From contig CAZDUS010000002.1 of NCBI GenBank assembly GCA_964508705.1, forward strand, positions 1-64,000: a stretch of DNA of 64,000 nucleotides, given 5' to 3'. Below are positions 52,551 through 60,836 of this stretch, one piece after another (position 1 is the stretch's first letter; every line of letters starts with the position of its first letter). This DNA is from CAZDUS01 sp964508705 (GTDB lineage Bacteria; Verrucomicrobiota; Kiritimatiellia; CAIKKV01; CAITUY01). The notes under the pieces were generated by a model. That model saw only the letters and a program-made list of their open reading frames with translations. It was not told the DNA's origin and searched no databases. The position numbers and the translations under genes are program-made.

Positions 52551-55418
52551 ATGAAGAAGACCGATACCTTTGAATTTGAAGCAGAACAAATCTTGAATGC
52601 CCCCGTCAAACACCGAGCGAATAAGCTTGGGGGATATGGAGAGCGGGGCGAGGTAATTTATGAGCGACACCCGAGCGGTTGTCCCTCGGTATTAGCAGAT
52701 GAGCGAGGGCCTGCGACGGCGATGTTCATGTCGAATGGTTCGACGGCGTTCAAGGTTCGGACAGTGGAAGGTCTGGAAGTGGATGTCTTGAAGGGGCATT
52801 TTGATGCGGTTGAGAAGCGTGAGATAGGCGTGCCTTCAGCGAATGTCTGGATGAATGTTTCGACGGCGCGGGAGACGAAGGTGGTGTCGCTTATCAATCC
52901 GGGGCATTCATCCGGTATGGCCGTGAAGAGGACGCGAGTGGTTAAGATGGGGGATCCTGATCGGGCCATGTGGTATTGCGTGGCGTCGCAGGCTGCATCG
53001 GGAGCCTTGCTGGAGACGGCGGTCCGGCATCGGTTGGTGTCTGTAAAGGGCGGTGTGGCGTTGGATCGAGAAATTTACATTGTGAATCGAAGTGAAGCGA
53101 AGTCGGCGGAGGCATCAATTTGGACCTGCCTTGATCTGCACGGGACGCAGAGGTTTGTTTACAATAAATCACTTTGGTACGACATGGGAATGCCGTTATC
53201 CAAGACCGAGACAGTGGTGCGATGCGTGGTTCCCTACACGGAGATACAGCAGATCAAGCGGGTGGCATCCAAGGTGCGGAATGCCCGCGCTGTGGCGGCC
53301 ACTTGTGATTACGGGGCCTTTGTTGGTGATACGGCGGCGGTGGCGACCTTGCCGGTGGCGGTGAAGGAGGATCAGTTGTTGAAGGGTGGCATCGGAATGC
53401 AGCTTAACCGGTTTGCAACGGCTATGCTTGCGGCCAATCAGTTTAAAGTCAATCTGCGGCCGGGGGCCTCGGCGAGCATTCAGCAGAGGTTGCTATATGT
53501 GACAGACGCAGGCTTGTTGCGGGATGCGGCCCGTGCGGCCCGTGCGGCGGAACCTTCTTATGAAGCCACGGTCAAATCTTTCAAGGCGATGGCCGCGCTG
53601 GTTGTTAAACGGACTGCCGGAGCGGGTGTTGAAGGGGTGAAAGGGGAGGAAGTCAAGGAGGCGGCATTCCAGATCCAATTTCCCGAGTTGCCGGTGATGT
53701 CGGCGTATGCCAATTCCCTGTGGATGGGGGTCACGGAGTTGTATGACAAGTGCAGGGCGCATGGATCCAATCTGGCGGACGGCATTGAGTTGGGGACACG
53801 TGACAGGGCGCAGGATATGTGGCCGAAAATGAAGGATGATCCGGGGCGAGTAAGAGCCGATCTGGTGCATGCGATGAGTTTCATGTATGTCACATGCAAC
53901 AAACCGCCGCGTGTTGGAAAGCGGCCCTTGTCAATCCGGGAGAAATTGCACGGGATGTTTCCGCGGCAATATCCGAGCAGGTGGCTGGATCGTCAGCAGA
54001 AGGTAATGAACGATAACCGTCCTTATGCGGATAGTCCGGTTTGGTTAATTGACGCCTTGAATATGTATGTGAGGGAAACCGGGGATCTGAGTATTCTTGC
54101 CGAGAGGGTGGCAACTATTCGATTGACTGATCCGGAACGACCGGAGATGTCCGGTATCATTGGCAACGACCTGACCCTGACGATTGCCGAGGTGATTAGC
54201 GAGGTGTTGGCTTGTTTTGAGAGGCATGCCGATGATTCACCTTATGGGATTGTCCAGGCCATGTATGGGGACTGGTGCGATCCGCTGGACATGTTTGGGA
54301 CATCCGTCGTTGGGGACGCGAAAACGCGTGGACGAGGGCGCGGTTCAATTGTCCGGTTGAGTGTTCATGTATTCGATTGTCTGGTACACACGATTGACAC
54401 GTTTACGGCGTCGGGCGTGAAGGGGGCTTTGAAAACTGTCGAGGTGACAGTGTCGGTGTCGCGATTGAAGCGTTTTGCCGACCGGCTTCGCATGAACATC
54501 GTCCGTGTGGCATGGGAGGAGGGACAAGGTCGTTACCCCGCAGGGTTTATCGGGGCGATTCATGAGTTGCGGCTCGATGGGTCCCGTCCAGCGTATAAGC
54601 GAGGGGAGATTGGTTATACGCTGGGTTCCGTGAGGGGGCTTGATTTTGACGGGCGAAAGCGCCGGGAACTCACAGTGCAGGCATTCGGATTGAACATGTT
54701 GTTGACGCAAAGGGACTACCTAACGCCTGTGCAGAGTCGTGATCAGAAGGTTGTGGCCATTTTGCAGGCGATGGATGAATTGTTTTTCCGGAACAAGCTG
54801 GGCCTCATGTTGTTTACAGTTCCGATTCCCAATACTAAGTCAGCTGTTGAACTTGTTGGCAGGATGGGTGTGGTGCCGCCGGGGTGTGCCGAGAATGGGG
54901 AATATCATCACGGGCAGATGATGATGCATCGGTTCCGTCAGAGGATACGAGGTCAGTCGAGTGCCGCGTTGAGGCAGTTCCTGCCGATCGTCTCGGCAAT
55001 GAGAGACGAATCCTTGAGCGGTCCATTCGAGAGTTCCAGCACATCGTATGTATCCGATGCGAGTGATCCGCATTTCGGGAAAGGAATGTACTTTGGGCTT
55101 TCCGGGTCAACAGATTGGATCGTGGAATATTTCCAGGAGATGGTGGGGCTGAAGTTTGCGTTACATGACAAGGGGCAGTCTGACCTTGTGGTGACTCCGC
55201 GCTTGCCAGCGGCGCTGAAGGGAACGGCGATGATGCGTCGTATCATTCATGTTGCCCAACCGAATGGCGGATATAAGAAGGTGCCGGTTGAAATTTCTAT
55301 ACGTCGCGCTGAGTCCGAGGAGGGCAAGGGGATTCGAATCAACGGCAAGGTTGTGAGGGCGGCTGAAGTGAAGGATGTTGCCCAATACTCGCGAATCAAG
55401 ATTGAAATTGTGGGATGA
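52551..55418 (+). CDS. GH94-like glycoside phosphorylase
   Basis: 955 residues from the ATG at 52551 (AAAAGGA upstream; an in-frame ATG 48 bases earlier has no such site). An N-terminal beta-sandwich is followed by an (alpha/alpha)6 barrel. Barrel motifs are 'GIELGTRDRAQDMWP', 'YADSPVWLIDALNMYVRETGDLSIL' and YGDWCDPLD (about residue 573), equivalent to the GDWND catalytic-Asp region of GH94 cellobiose/chitobiose phosphorylases. A C-terminal beta layer ends the chain. Expected reaction: phosphorolysis of a beta-linked disaccharide. Length exceeds typical GH94 (about 800), so a distant subfamily (GH94/GH149-like) is possible. No signal peptide. Confidence 0.75.
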   Translation: MKKTDTFEFEAEQILNAPVKHRANKLGGYGERGEVIYERHPSGCPSVLADERGPATAMFMSNGSTAFKVRTVEGLEVDVLKGHFDAVEKREIGVPSANVWMNVSTARETKVVSLINPGHSSGMAVKRTRVVKMGDPDRAMWYCVASQAASGALLETAVRHRLVSVKGGVALDREIYIVNRSEAKSAEASIWTCLDLHGTQRFVYNKSLWYDMGMPLSKTETVVRCVVPYTEIQQIKRVASKVRNARAVAATCDYGAFVGDTAAVATLPVAVKEDQLLKGGIGMQLNRFATAMLAANQFKVNLRPGASASIQQRLLYVTDAGLLRDAARAARAAEPSYEATVKSFKAMAALVVKRTAGAGVEGVKGEEVKEAAFQIQFPELPVMSAYANSLWMGVTELYDKCRAHGSNLADGIELGTRDRAQDMWPKMKDDPGRVRADLVHAMSFMYVTCNKPPRVGKRPLSIREKLHGMFPRQYPSRWLDRQQKVMNDNRPYADSPVWLIDALNMYVRETGDLSILAERVATIRLTDPERPEMSGIIGNDLTLTIAEVISEVLACFERHADDSPYGIVQAMYGDWCDPLDMFGTSVVGDAKTRGRGRGSIVRLSVHVFDCLVHTIDTFTASGVKGALKTVEVTVSVSRLKRFADRLRMNIVRVAWEEGQGRYPAGFIGAIHELRLDGSRPAYKRGEIGYTLGSVRGLDFDGRKRRELTVQAFGLNMLLTQRDYLTPVQSRDQKVVAILQAMDELFFRNKLGLMLFTVPIPNTKSAVELVGRMGVVPPGCAENGEYHHGQMMMHRFRQRIRGQSSAALRQFLPIVSAMRDESLSGPFESSSTSYVSDASDPHFGKGMYFGLSGSTDWIVEYFQEMVGLKFALHDKGQSDLVVTPRLPAALKGTAMMRRIIHVAQPNGGYKKVPVEISIRRAESEEGKGIRINGKVVRAAEVKDVAQYSRIKIEIVG

Positions 55419-55539
55419 GAGAGGCGGTCATGCGATGCGAGGAATATCTGTGCCAGTGTATTCAGCTTGTGGATTCAAACGGTTTGCGACTTTTGCCAAA
55501 AAGATGCGTGGTGGTTGACGACAGGAAGAGGGGCGTCCC

Positions 55540-56346
55540 ATGAAGATATTTCTGGCGGAGCGGGAGTTGGATGTTGAGAGTGGGTTGAAGTTGTTCGCGA
55601 TGAGGTCGCGGTTTAAGCCGGATGCGGATGTGATGGTTTATAATGGGGCGCCGTCGCCATTGGATAGGGAGTTGAAGGAAGGTGACCGCGTGGTGTTGAT
55701 CCGACGGGGGGAGGCTCCATCTGCCGCTGAGTTGGAGGCGTTGATGATGGCGCGTCATACCCCAGGGGTACATGCTAAAGTCAAGGTGGCCACGGTGGGA
55801 ATTGCGGGGCTGGGTGGGTTGGGGTCGGCCATAGCGGTGGCTCTGGCGCGGACCGGGGTGGGGAATCTTGTTCTGGCCGATTTTGATGTTGTGGAGCCAT
55901 CGAATTTAAATCGCCAGCAGTATTTTGTGGATCAGCTCGGGATGTACAAGACAGAGGCGCTAGCGGCGAATCTGGCGCGGATCAATCCTTATGTCCGGTT
56001 GAGCACGCATGCGGTGAAGTTGTCGCCCCTTAATATTCCCGAGGTATATGGCAAGGTGGATGTGATGGTAGAGGCATTTGATTCCGCTGATATGAAAGCG
56101 ATGCTATTGGGGAGTTTTGGGAGCACGTTTCCTCACAAGCCGATTGTCATGGCGTCTGGTTTGGCGGGGTATGGGCCGGGTGAGACGGTAAGGATACGGA
56201 AGCTTGGGGCGAATGTATATGTGGTGGGGGATTTAGAGAGTGATGCGCGACCCGGGCGCGGGTTGATGGCGCCGAGGGTAGGGATTGCGGCCCACATGCA
56301 GGCCAATGCCGTGTTGAGGTTGCTGTTGGGCGAAAACCCTGAGTGA
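55540..56346 (+). CDS. thiF: ThiF-type adenylyltransferase with N-terminal ThiS-like domain
   Basis: 268 residues. The first 65 resemble a beta-grasp ThiS-like fold (ends 'ELKEGDRVVLIRRGE') without the C-terminal GlyGly needed for adenylation. The rest is an E1-like domain: VGIAGLGGLGSAIAVALARTGVG nucleotide loop, 'LADFDVVEPSNLNRQQYF' and 'VEAFDSADMK'. No CxxC zinc pairs are seen. This is the organisation of stand-alone ThiF proteins from anaerobes. It should activate a separate ThiS for thiamin thiazole synthesis; the fused domain may be structural. Confidence 0.85.
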   Translation: MKIFLAERELDVESGLKLFAMRSRFKPDADVMVYNGAPSPLDRELKEGDRVVLIRRGEAPSAAELEALMMARHTPGVHAKVKVATVGIAGLGGLGSAIAVALARTGVGNLVLADFDVVEPSNLNRQQYFVDQLGMYKTEALAANLARINPYVRLSTHAVKLSPLNIPEVYGKVDVMVEAFDSADMKAMLLGSFGSTFPHKPIVMASGLAGYGPGETVRIRKLGANVYVVGDLESDARPGRGLMAPRVGIAAHMQANAVLRLLLGENPE

Positions 56347-56426
56347 TAAAGCTCGTTTGGTGCCTGAAGGTGTATTAATTTAGAGATTTTCCACTGGATT
56401 AGTATTAGGTGCCAGTGTAGGGTCCT

Positions 56427-56440
56427 GCGCTAATTAGCGC
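56427..56440. promoter_or_regulatory. Perfect 14-bp palindrome before a kinase-like gene
   Basis: GCGCTAATTAGCGC is a perfect inverted repeat, 18 bases before the ATG of the kinase-like gene and close to where its promoter or ribosome-binding region would be. It could be an operator or a small hairpin over the translation start. Confidence 0.45.
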
Positions 56441-56458
56441 TTCGGAAAAGGTGTTCTA

Positions 56459-58324
56459 ATGTCGATTCCTTATTCTCCTTTTGTTGTGGTGGCTTCCGCC
56501 TTTGCAGAAGAGCGGGATATGTTGTCATCCCTGCTGAGGCAGGAAGGATGTGAAGTGGCGCTGGTCGCTTCAGGGGAAGACGTGGCGGGGTATGTCAGGG
56601 GCAAGCGACCTGATGTATTGTTTATTCATGAGTTGTTGATGGAATCCACCGGCGCGAAAATTGTTAGCGCGTTGAAGGTGGACATGAATTCGCCGTTTGC
56701 CGTAGTTATGATGCGCGTTGCTGAGGGAGGCAATGGGGCGCCGTTGTTTCCTTATCCTCAAGTTGACGATGTGCTGTCGCTGCCTCCGAATCCTGTTGAA
56801 GTGAAGGTTCGGGTTCGAAATATGTTGGAGCTCTCAAGGATGAAGGGATTGGTGCAGGAGGATACTCTTCGCATCAAAGAGTTGGAGCGGGCACGCGAGG
56901 AATTGACACACCTGATTGTGCAAGAGATGAAGGCGCCCTTGACGGGGCTGGCAGACCTGCTGGAAATGGCGGATCGGGCCTCGGTACGGCACTTCAAGGC
57001 TGATGCCTCTAAATATATCAACGATGCCTTGGATGCCACCGAAACGCTTGAGGAAATGGTTTCATTCCTGCTGGATGTCAGGCACATGCTTGCCGGGGAT
57101 AAGGAATTAAGAAAGCATGGGTGTGATTTGACAAAAGTGGTTCGGGGGATTGCGGATTTGCTGAGTGAGGTGGCGCAGGCATCGGGCGTGCCGGTCGAAG
57201 TGGTAGGTGAGCCTGTAACCTTGGTTTGCGATGAAGTCATGATGGGGCGGGTGGTTCGCCACTTGATGAGGACAGCCATATTGACATGTCCCCGGGGGTG
57301 CGGCGTAAGCGTTGAAGTAGCTGGAAGTGACACAGGTGCGCGGGTTGTTGTTAATTGCGTAGGGGGGAAGAGTGCGGGAGGGCGTGGGTTTGGGTTGGCG
57401 GACATGCTTCGGCCGAGCGGAGTTGGGGCAACTTCGGGACTGGGTCTGACTTTCTGCAGGCTTGCGGTTGAGGCGCATGGTGGGAAGTTCGGGGTGGAGT
57501 CGAACGATGCAGGGACAATTTGGTGGTTCACCTTGCCGATGGATGTTGAGATGGCGCTTAGCGATGAAGAGGTGAAAGAGATAGCTAGTCCCGTGAATCT
57601 GCCACAACGATCACGACGATATCTTGGCGAGGAAGAAGCAACGCGCGGTGACGGTAATCCGATGGGGCGGAAAGCATCAATTAGATCCACTCGGTATCAG
57701 TTTGCTGTGGCAGTATCCATCATGTCGGCAATCCCCTTGCTGTCTTTCGGTTATTTGTTGGCTGACGCAATATGGAAGGGATCCCTCAGCCTACAGACGA
57801 TGTATTTGATGATTCCCTGCATTGTGGCGCTTGTCTCGCTTGGTATTGTGGTATTGATGCGGCATACATTGGAAATGACCAGATTGAGGAAACACCTGGA
57901 GGTGATTGCGCGGGGGGGGTTTCCTCAAAGTTCCAAGTGGGTTGCGAGTGCTGATTTCGAGGCGATGGGGAAGTCGTTGGACTCGGTTGTTGAGCTGGCT
58001 GGTGAGAAGGTCAGGATCATTGAAGAGCAGTCCAAGGCGCTTTTGCAAGCTGAGCAACAGCGGGTCATGGTGGAGACTGTTGGGGCAGCGTGTCATCATC
58101 TGGGGCAACCGGCGACGGTGATAGGGGTGTATCTTGATATGATGAAGAAGAAAGAAATGTCGCCTGAAATGCAGAGATTGATTTCTGAGTGTCAGTTGGC
58201 GGCGACGGATGTGGCGACCATTTTGCACCGTCTTCAAAATGTGGCCCAGTATAAAACCGAGCCTTATCTCTCCTCCGGTCGTTCAGATGTGAGTCGCAGT
58301 GACGAACGCATTTTGAAGATTTAA
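56459..58324 (+). CDS. Histidine-kinase-like protein with scrambled, degenerate domains
   Basis: 621 residues. It starts with a receiver-like fold (1-120) in which the phospho-Asp place reads His57 (DVLFIHELL). A coiled-coil follows, then a DHp-like pair ('LIVQEMKAPLTGLADLLE', where the usual HELRTPL His is Gln) and an HATPase-like domain (about 225-345) lacking a clear N-box Asn but keeping GATSGLGL. Two membrane helices come next (about 414-440 and 448-468), then a HAMP-like linker and a second DHp-like helix with an apparent H-box, ACHHLGQPATVI (about 540-552), without any ATPase after it. Kinase activity in cis is unlikely; a scaffold or phosphatase role is possible. AAAAGG precedes the ATG. 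Confidence 0.65.
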   Translation: MSIPYSPFVVVASAFAEERDMLSSLLRQEGCEVALVASGEDVAGYVRGKRPDVLFIHELLMESTGAKIVSALKVDMNSPFAVVMMRVAEGGNGAPLFPYPQVDDVLSLPPNPVEVKVRVRNMLELSRMKGLVQEDTLRIKELERAREELTHLIVQEMKAPLTGLADLLEMADRASVRHFKADASKYINDALDATETLEEMVSFLLDVRHMLAGDKELRKHGCDLTKVVRGIADLLSEVAQASGVPVEVVGEPVTLVCDEVMMGRVVRHLMRTAILTCPRGCGVSVEVAGSDTGARVVVNCVGGKSAGGRGFGLADMLRPSGVGATSGLGLTFCRLAVEAHGGKFGVESNDAGTIWWFTLPMDVEMALSDEEVKEIASPVNLPQRSRRYLGEEEATRGDGNPMGRKASIRSTRYQFAVAVSIMSAIPLLSFGYLLADAIWKGSLSLQTMYLMIPCIVALVSLGIVVLMRHTLEMTRLRKHLEVIARGGFPQSSKWVASADFEAMGKSLDSVVELAGEKVRIIEEQSKALLQAEQQRVMVETVGAACHHLGQPATVIGVYLDMMKKKEMSPEMQRLISECQLAATDVATILHRLQNVAQYKTEPYLSSGRSDVSRSDERILKI

Positions 58325-58432
58325 AGCCTGTGCGGGTTGGTCTTAACGGCATCGCATTCCATGACTTTTCAATAACGCAGGCGCGGGGAAAGGCAAAAAA
58401 CGGCGCGTAAAATTAGTAGCGTTCTTGAATGT

Positions 58433-58449
58433 TTCGATATAATATCGAA
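58433..58449 (+). promoter_or_regulatory. Palindromic operator containing a -10 box
   Basis: TTCGATAT-A-ATATCGAA is a perfect 17-bp palindrome with a central A, and it contains TATAAT (58438-58443). The ATG at 58455 is only 12 bases after the -10, so a transcript starting at the usual distance would be nearly leaderless. No clear -35 is seen. A repressor bound here would block RNA polymerase directly. Confidence 0.55.
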
Positions 58450-58454
58450 TCGTT

Positions 58455-58955
58455 ATGAGCAGTACTGTTGAGACCGCCAGAGTGCGTTCTGATGGACAGG
58501 AAGTGCAGTCAGCGCTGTTCCCTGCGTTTGACGTTTCAAGCCAGCCAGTATCCCCGCGAGCTCTTTGCTCACATATCCATTTGAATTGGTTGACGGCTGT
58601 GCATTTATATGAAATCGGGTTGTTGAGTTTTGATCCGGCCAGCGTGGTGGAACTAGATCCAGTGCAGGAGGCGGAATTGCGTTTTCTAGGAGGGCTGGTT
58701 GTCGGTGGGTGTGAAGAGAGCATGTTAAAGCAACTCTTGAGCGGCTTAGTAAGACCGTATGCCTATCGGCTGGATCGATTGTACTATGACTGGGCGTCAC
58801 GCAGTTGGCAGTTGTCGCCCAGTGCGGCGGATATTGAGGCGCAATTTGATGCATGGACGGAGCAGTTAGTGGATGCAGGTCAGATGCCCGTCCTTGAGCG
58901 GCTACATGCCATTGTAGATCGCGCGCTTGCGGATCTTCGCATGTTGCGCTACTAG
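58455..58955 (+). CDS. Small putative regulator (MerR-HTH-like), unknown
   Basis: 166 residues. The central part 'HLNWLTAVHLYEIGLLSFDPASVVELDPVQEAELRFLGGLVVGG' has the feel of a MerR-type DNA-binding helix set: an 'L..YE.GLL.F' turn followed by leucine-rich helices. It lacks typical MerR length and dimer helix, and I do not recognise the family. It begins directly after the palindromic promoter, with no room for a ribosome-binding site, so autoregulation is plausible. Confidence 0.55.
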   Translation: MSSTVETARVRSDGQEVQSALFPAFDVSSQPVSPRALCSHIHLNWLTAVHLYEIGLLSFDPASVVELDPVQEAELRFLGGLVVGGCEESMLKQLLSGLVRPYAYRLDRLYYDWASRSWQLSPSAADIEAQFDAWTEQLVDAGQMPVLERLHAIVDRALADLRMLRY

Positions 58956-59083
58956 CCGTCGACATTTCTGGCGGCATATCTTTTCATCAATCCAGATGTT
59001 TCATCTTTAGGTGATTGCGATCGCTGCTGTTGTGTTTGGGGCATGGCGAGCGTGCAATCCGATATTGAACGGAAAGGAGCATG

Positions 59084-59104
59084 ATGCCAGAATCCGCCGC
59101 ATGA
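59084..59104 (+). CDS. Possible six-codon leader ORF coupled to nadB
   Basis: AAAGGAG (59073-59079) is placed for ATGs at 59081/59084, not for nadB. That frame reads ATG CCA GAA TCC GCC GCA TGA, and its stop overlaps the nadB ATG at 59101 (ATGA). It would explain why nadB itself lacks a ribosome-binding site: ribosomes ending here could restart on nadB. Confidence 0.35.
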   Translation: MPESAA

Positions 59105-60747
59105 GTGCTATGAGAACACTGGATTGCGATTATCTTGTCATGGGGACCGGGATTGCCGGATTGATGACGGCTTTACATCTTTCCCGTACCGGGAAAGTGA
59201 TGATTCTCACCAAAAAAGACAAGGCTGAGAGCAACACCAATTACGCACAGGGTGGAATTGCCTGCGTGATGAATTCTGATGACAGCTTTGAACAGCATGT
59301 CAAAGACACTTTGGTCGCGGGGGCTGGGTTATGCGATGAGGGTGTGGTGCGAGAGATCGTTAGTGACGGGCCTGAGCGGATTGCCGAGCTTGAGCGGTTT
59401 GGTCTGCATTTTTCCGGGCGGGACGGGAAGGATGGTCGCACCTATGATCTCGGGCGAGAGGGGGGGCATTCCCAGCGACGGGTATTGCATGCAGGCGATA
59501 TTACAGGGCAGGCTGTTGAGAAAATCCTGCTGGGGCAAGCGCATTCGACGGGGAATATAAGGATATTGGATCACTGCATGGTGATTGATTTGATCACGTC
59601 TGGATGGCTGGCAGACCGTGCTGCGCAACGTGGGGAGCGTGTGGGCATTGAAGAGAATCGTTGCGTTGGTGTTTACGCGCTGGATGAAAATTCAGGAGAG
59701 ATATTTGCGGTAAGGGCTTCGGCCACGGTATTGGCAACCGGGGGCGGAGGGAAGGTTTATTTATATACGAGCAATCCTGATATCGCGACGGGTGATGGGG
59801 TGGCCATGGCGTGGCGAGCGGGGCTCCCGATCAAGAATATGGAGTTCATTCAATTCCATCCGACGTGCTTGTATCATCCCAAGGCGAAGTCATTTTTGAT
59901 CAGTGAAGCCGTTCGTGGTGAGGGTGCAGTATTGGTGGATGCTGACGGGAATCCGTTTATGGAGCGCTATGATTCGCGGGGTGCCCTTGCTCCGCGGGAT
60001 ATTGTGGCACGAGCCATAGACCACGAGATGAAGTTGCGAGGGACGGCGTGTGTGTTTCTTGATATCCGACATCACTCGGCTGATTTTCTGATGAATCGAT
60101 TTCCGAATATCTATGCGAAATGTTTGTCGCTAGGAATTGATATGGCGAGGGACTTGATACCGGTGGTTCCGGCGGCGCATTATTTCTGTGGAGGTGTCGA
60201 GGCGACTGTGGATGGTCGGACGGCGATGGATGGGTTGTATGCGTGCGGGGAAGTTTCCTGCACGGGATTGCATGGGGCCAATCGGTTGGCGAGCAATTCG
60301 CTCTTGGAAGCACTGGTGTGTGCGGCCAAATTGGCGGATCATCTGGCGGAGGAACCAAGGTTCGACGCCAGCCGTGTGCAAGTTCCTGAATGGGAGTATG
60401 GCGCGGCAGTGCCCAGCGATGAGAGCATTGTGTTGGAGCATAATTGGAATGAGGTGCGGACTTGCATGTGGGACTATGTGGGGATTGTCCGCTCGGATAA
60501 ACGATTGGAAAGGGCGGTGCGGCGCATAAGTAATTTGCGGCGGGAGATTCGGCAGTATTATCTGGATTACCTTGTTACGCCGGATATTCTCGAATTGCGC
60601 AACATTGCGGATGTGGCTGAATTGATAATACGCTCTGCGCAGGTTCGGAAGGAGAGCCGGGGGCTGCACTATACGTTGGATCATCCGAGCCGGGATGAGG
60701 GGCAAGGGCGGGATACGGTTATCAGGGACGCGCCGGGGAGGCGATAG
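59101..60747 (+). CDS. nadB: L-aspartate oxidase
   Basis: 548 residues. It oxidises aspartate to iminoaspartate for NAD synthesis. Visible are the FAD loop GTGIAGLMTALHLS, SNTNYAQGGIACVM, 'HSTGNIRILDHCMVIDLI', TGGGGKVYLYTSNPDIATGDGVAMAWRAG-type core elements (59740-59820), 'FIQFHPTCLYHP', and the second FAD segment 'GEVSCTGLHGANRLASNSLLEALV'. The start is ATG 59101 or 59110; both lack their own ribosome-binding site, and an upstream extension has no similarity. nadA and nadC are not adjacent. Confidence 0.95.
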   Translation: MSAMRTLDCDYLVMGTGIAGLMTALHLSRTGKVMILTKKDKAESNTNYAQGGIACVMNSDDSFEQHVKDTLVAGAGLCDEGVVREIVSDGPERIAELERFGLHFSGRDGKDGRTYDLGREGGHSQRRVLHAGDITGQAVEKILLGQAHSTGNIRILDHCMVIDLITSGWLADRAAQRGERVGIEENRCVGVYALDENSGEIFAVRASATVLATGGGGKVYLYTSNPDIATGDGVAMAWRAGLPIKNMEFIQFHPTCLYHPKAKSFLISEAVRGEGAVLVDADGNPFMERYDSRGALAPRDIVARAIDHEMKLRGTACVFLDIRHHSADFLMNRFPNIYAKCLSLGIDMARDLIPVVPAAHYFCGGVEATVDGRTAMDGLYACGEVSCTGLHGANRLASNSLLEALVCAAKLADHLAEEPRFDASRVQVPEWEYGAAVPSDESIVLEHNWNEVRTCMWDYVGIVRSDKRLERAVRRISNLRREIRQYYLDYLVTPDILELRNIADVAELIIRSAQVRKESRGLHYTLDHPSRDEGQGRDTVIRDAPGRR

Positions 60748-60749
60748 GG

Positions 60750-60836
60750 AGGAAAAGGATTCAGGGTTCGGGGTTCAGGATGGGAAGAGGGAATTATGAA
60801 GTATGAAGGATGAATTATGAATAGGGAGAGGTTGAG
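60750..60836. repeat. Degenerate intergenic word repeat, second locus
   Basis: It contains TTCAGGGTTCG (60760-60770), GGGTTCAGG, reiterated (A)TTATGAA/GTATGAA words, and GAATAGGGAG (60819-60828), in the same order as at 11712-11745. It fills the gap between nadB and the LRR gene and supplies the GGGAGAGG ribosome-binding site of the latter. Confidence 0.55.

Noticed and set aside
59026..59033. GCGATCGC (HIP1-like palindrome) before nadB
   Set aside because: A single copy was noticed; it has no meaning without genome-wide over-representation.
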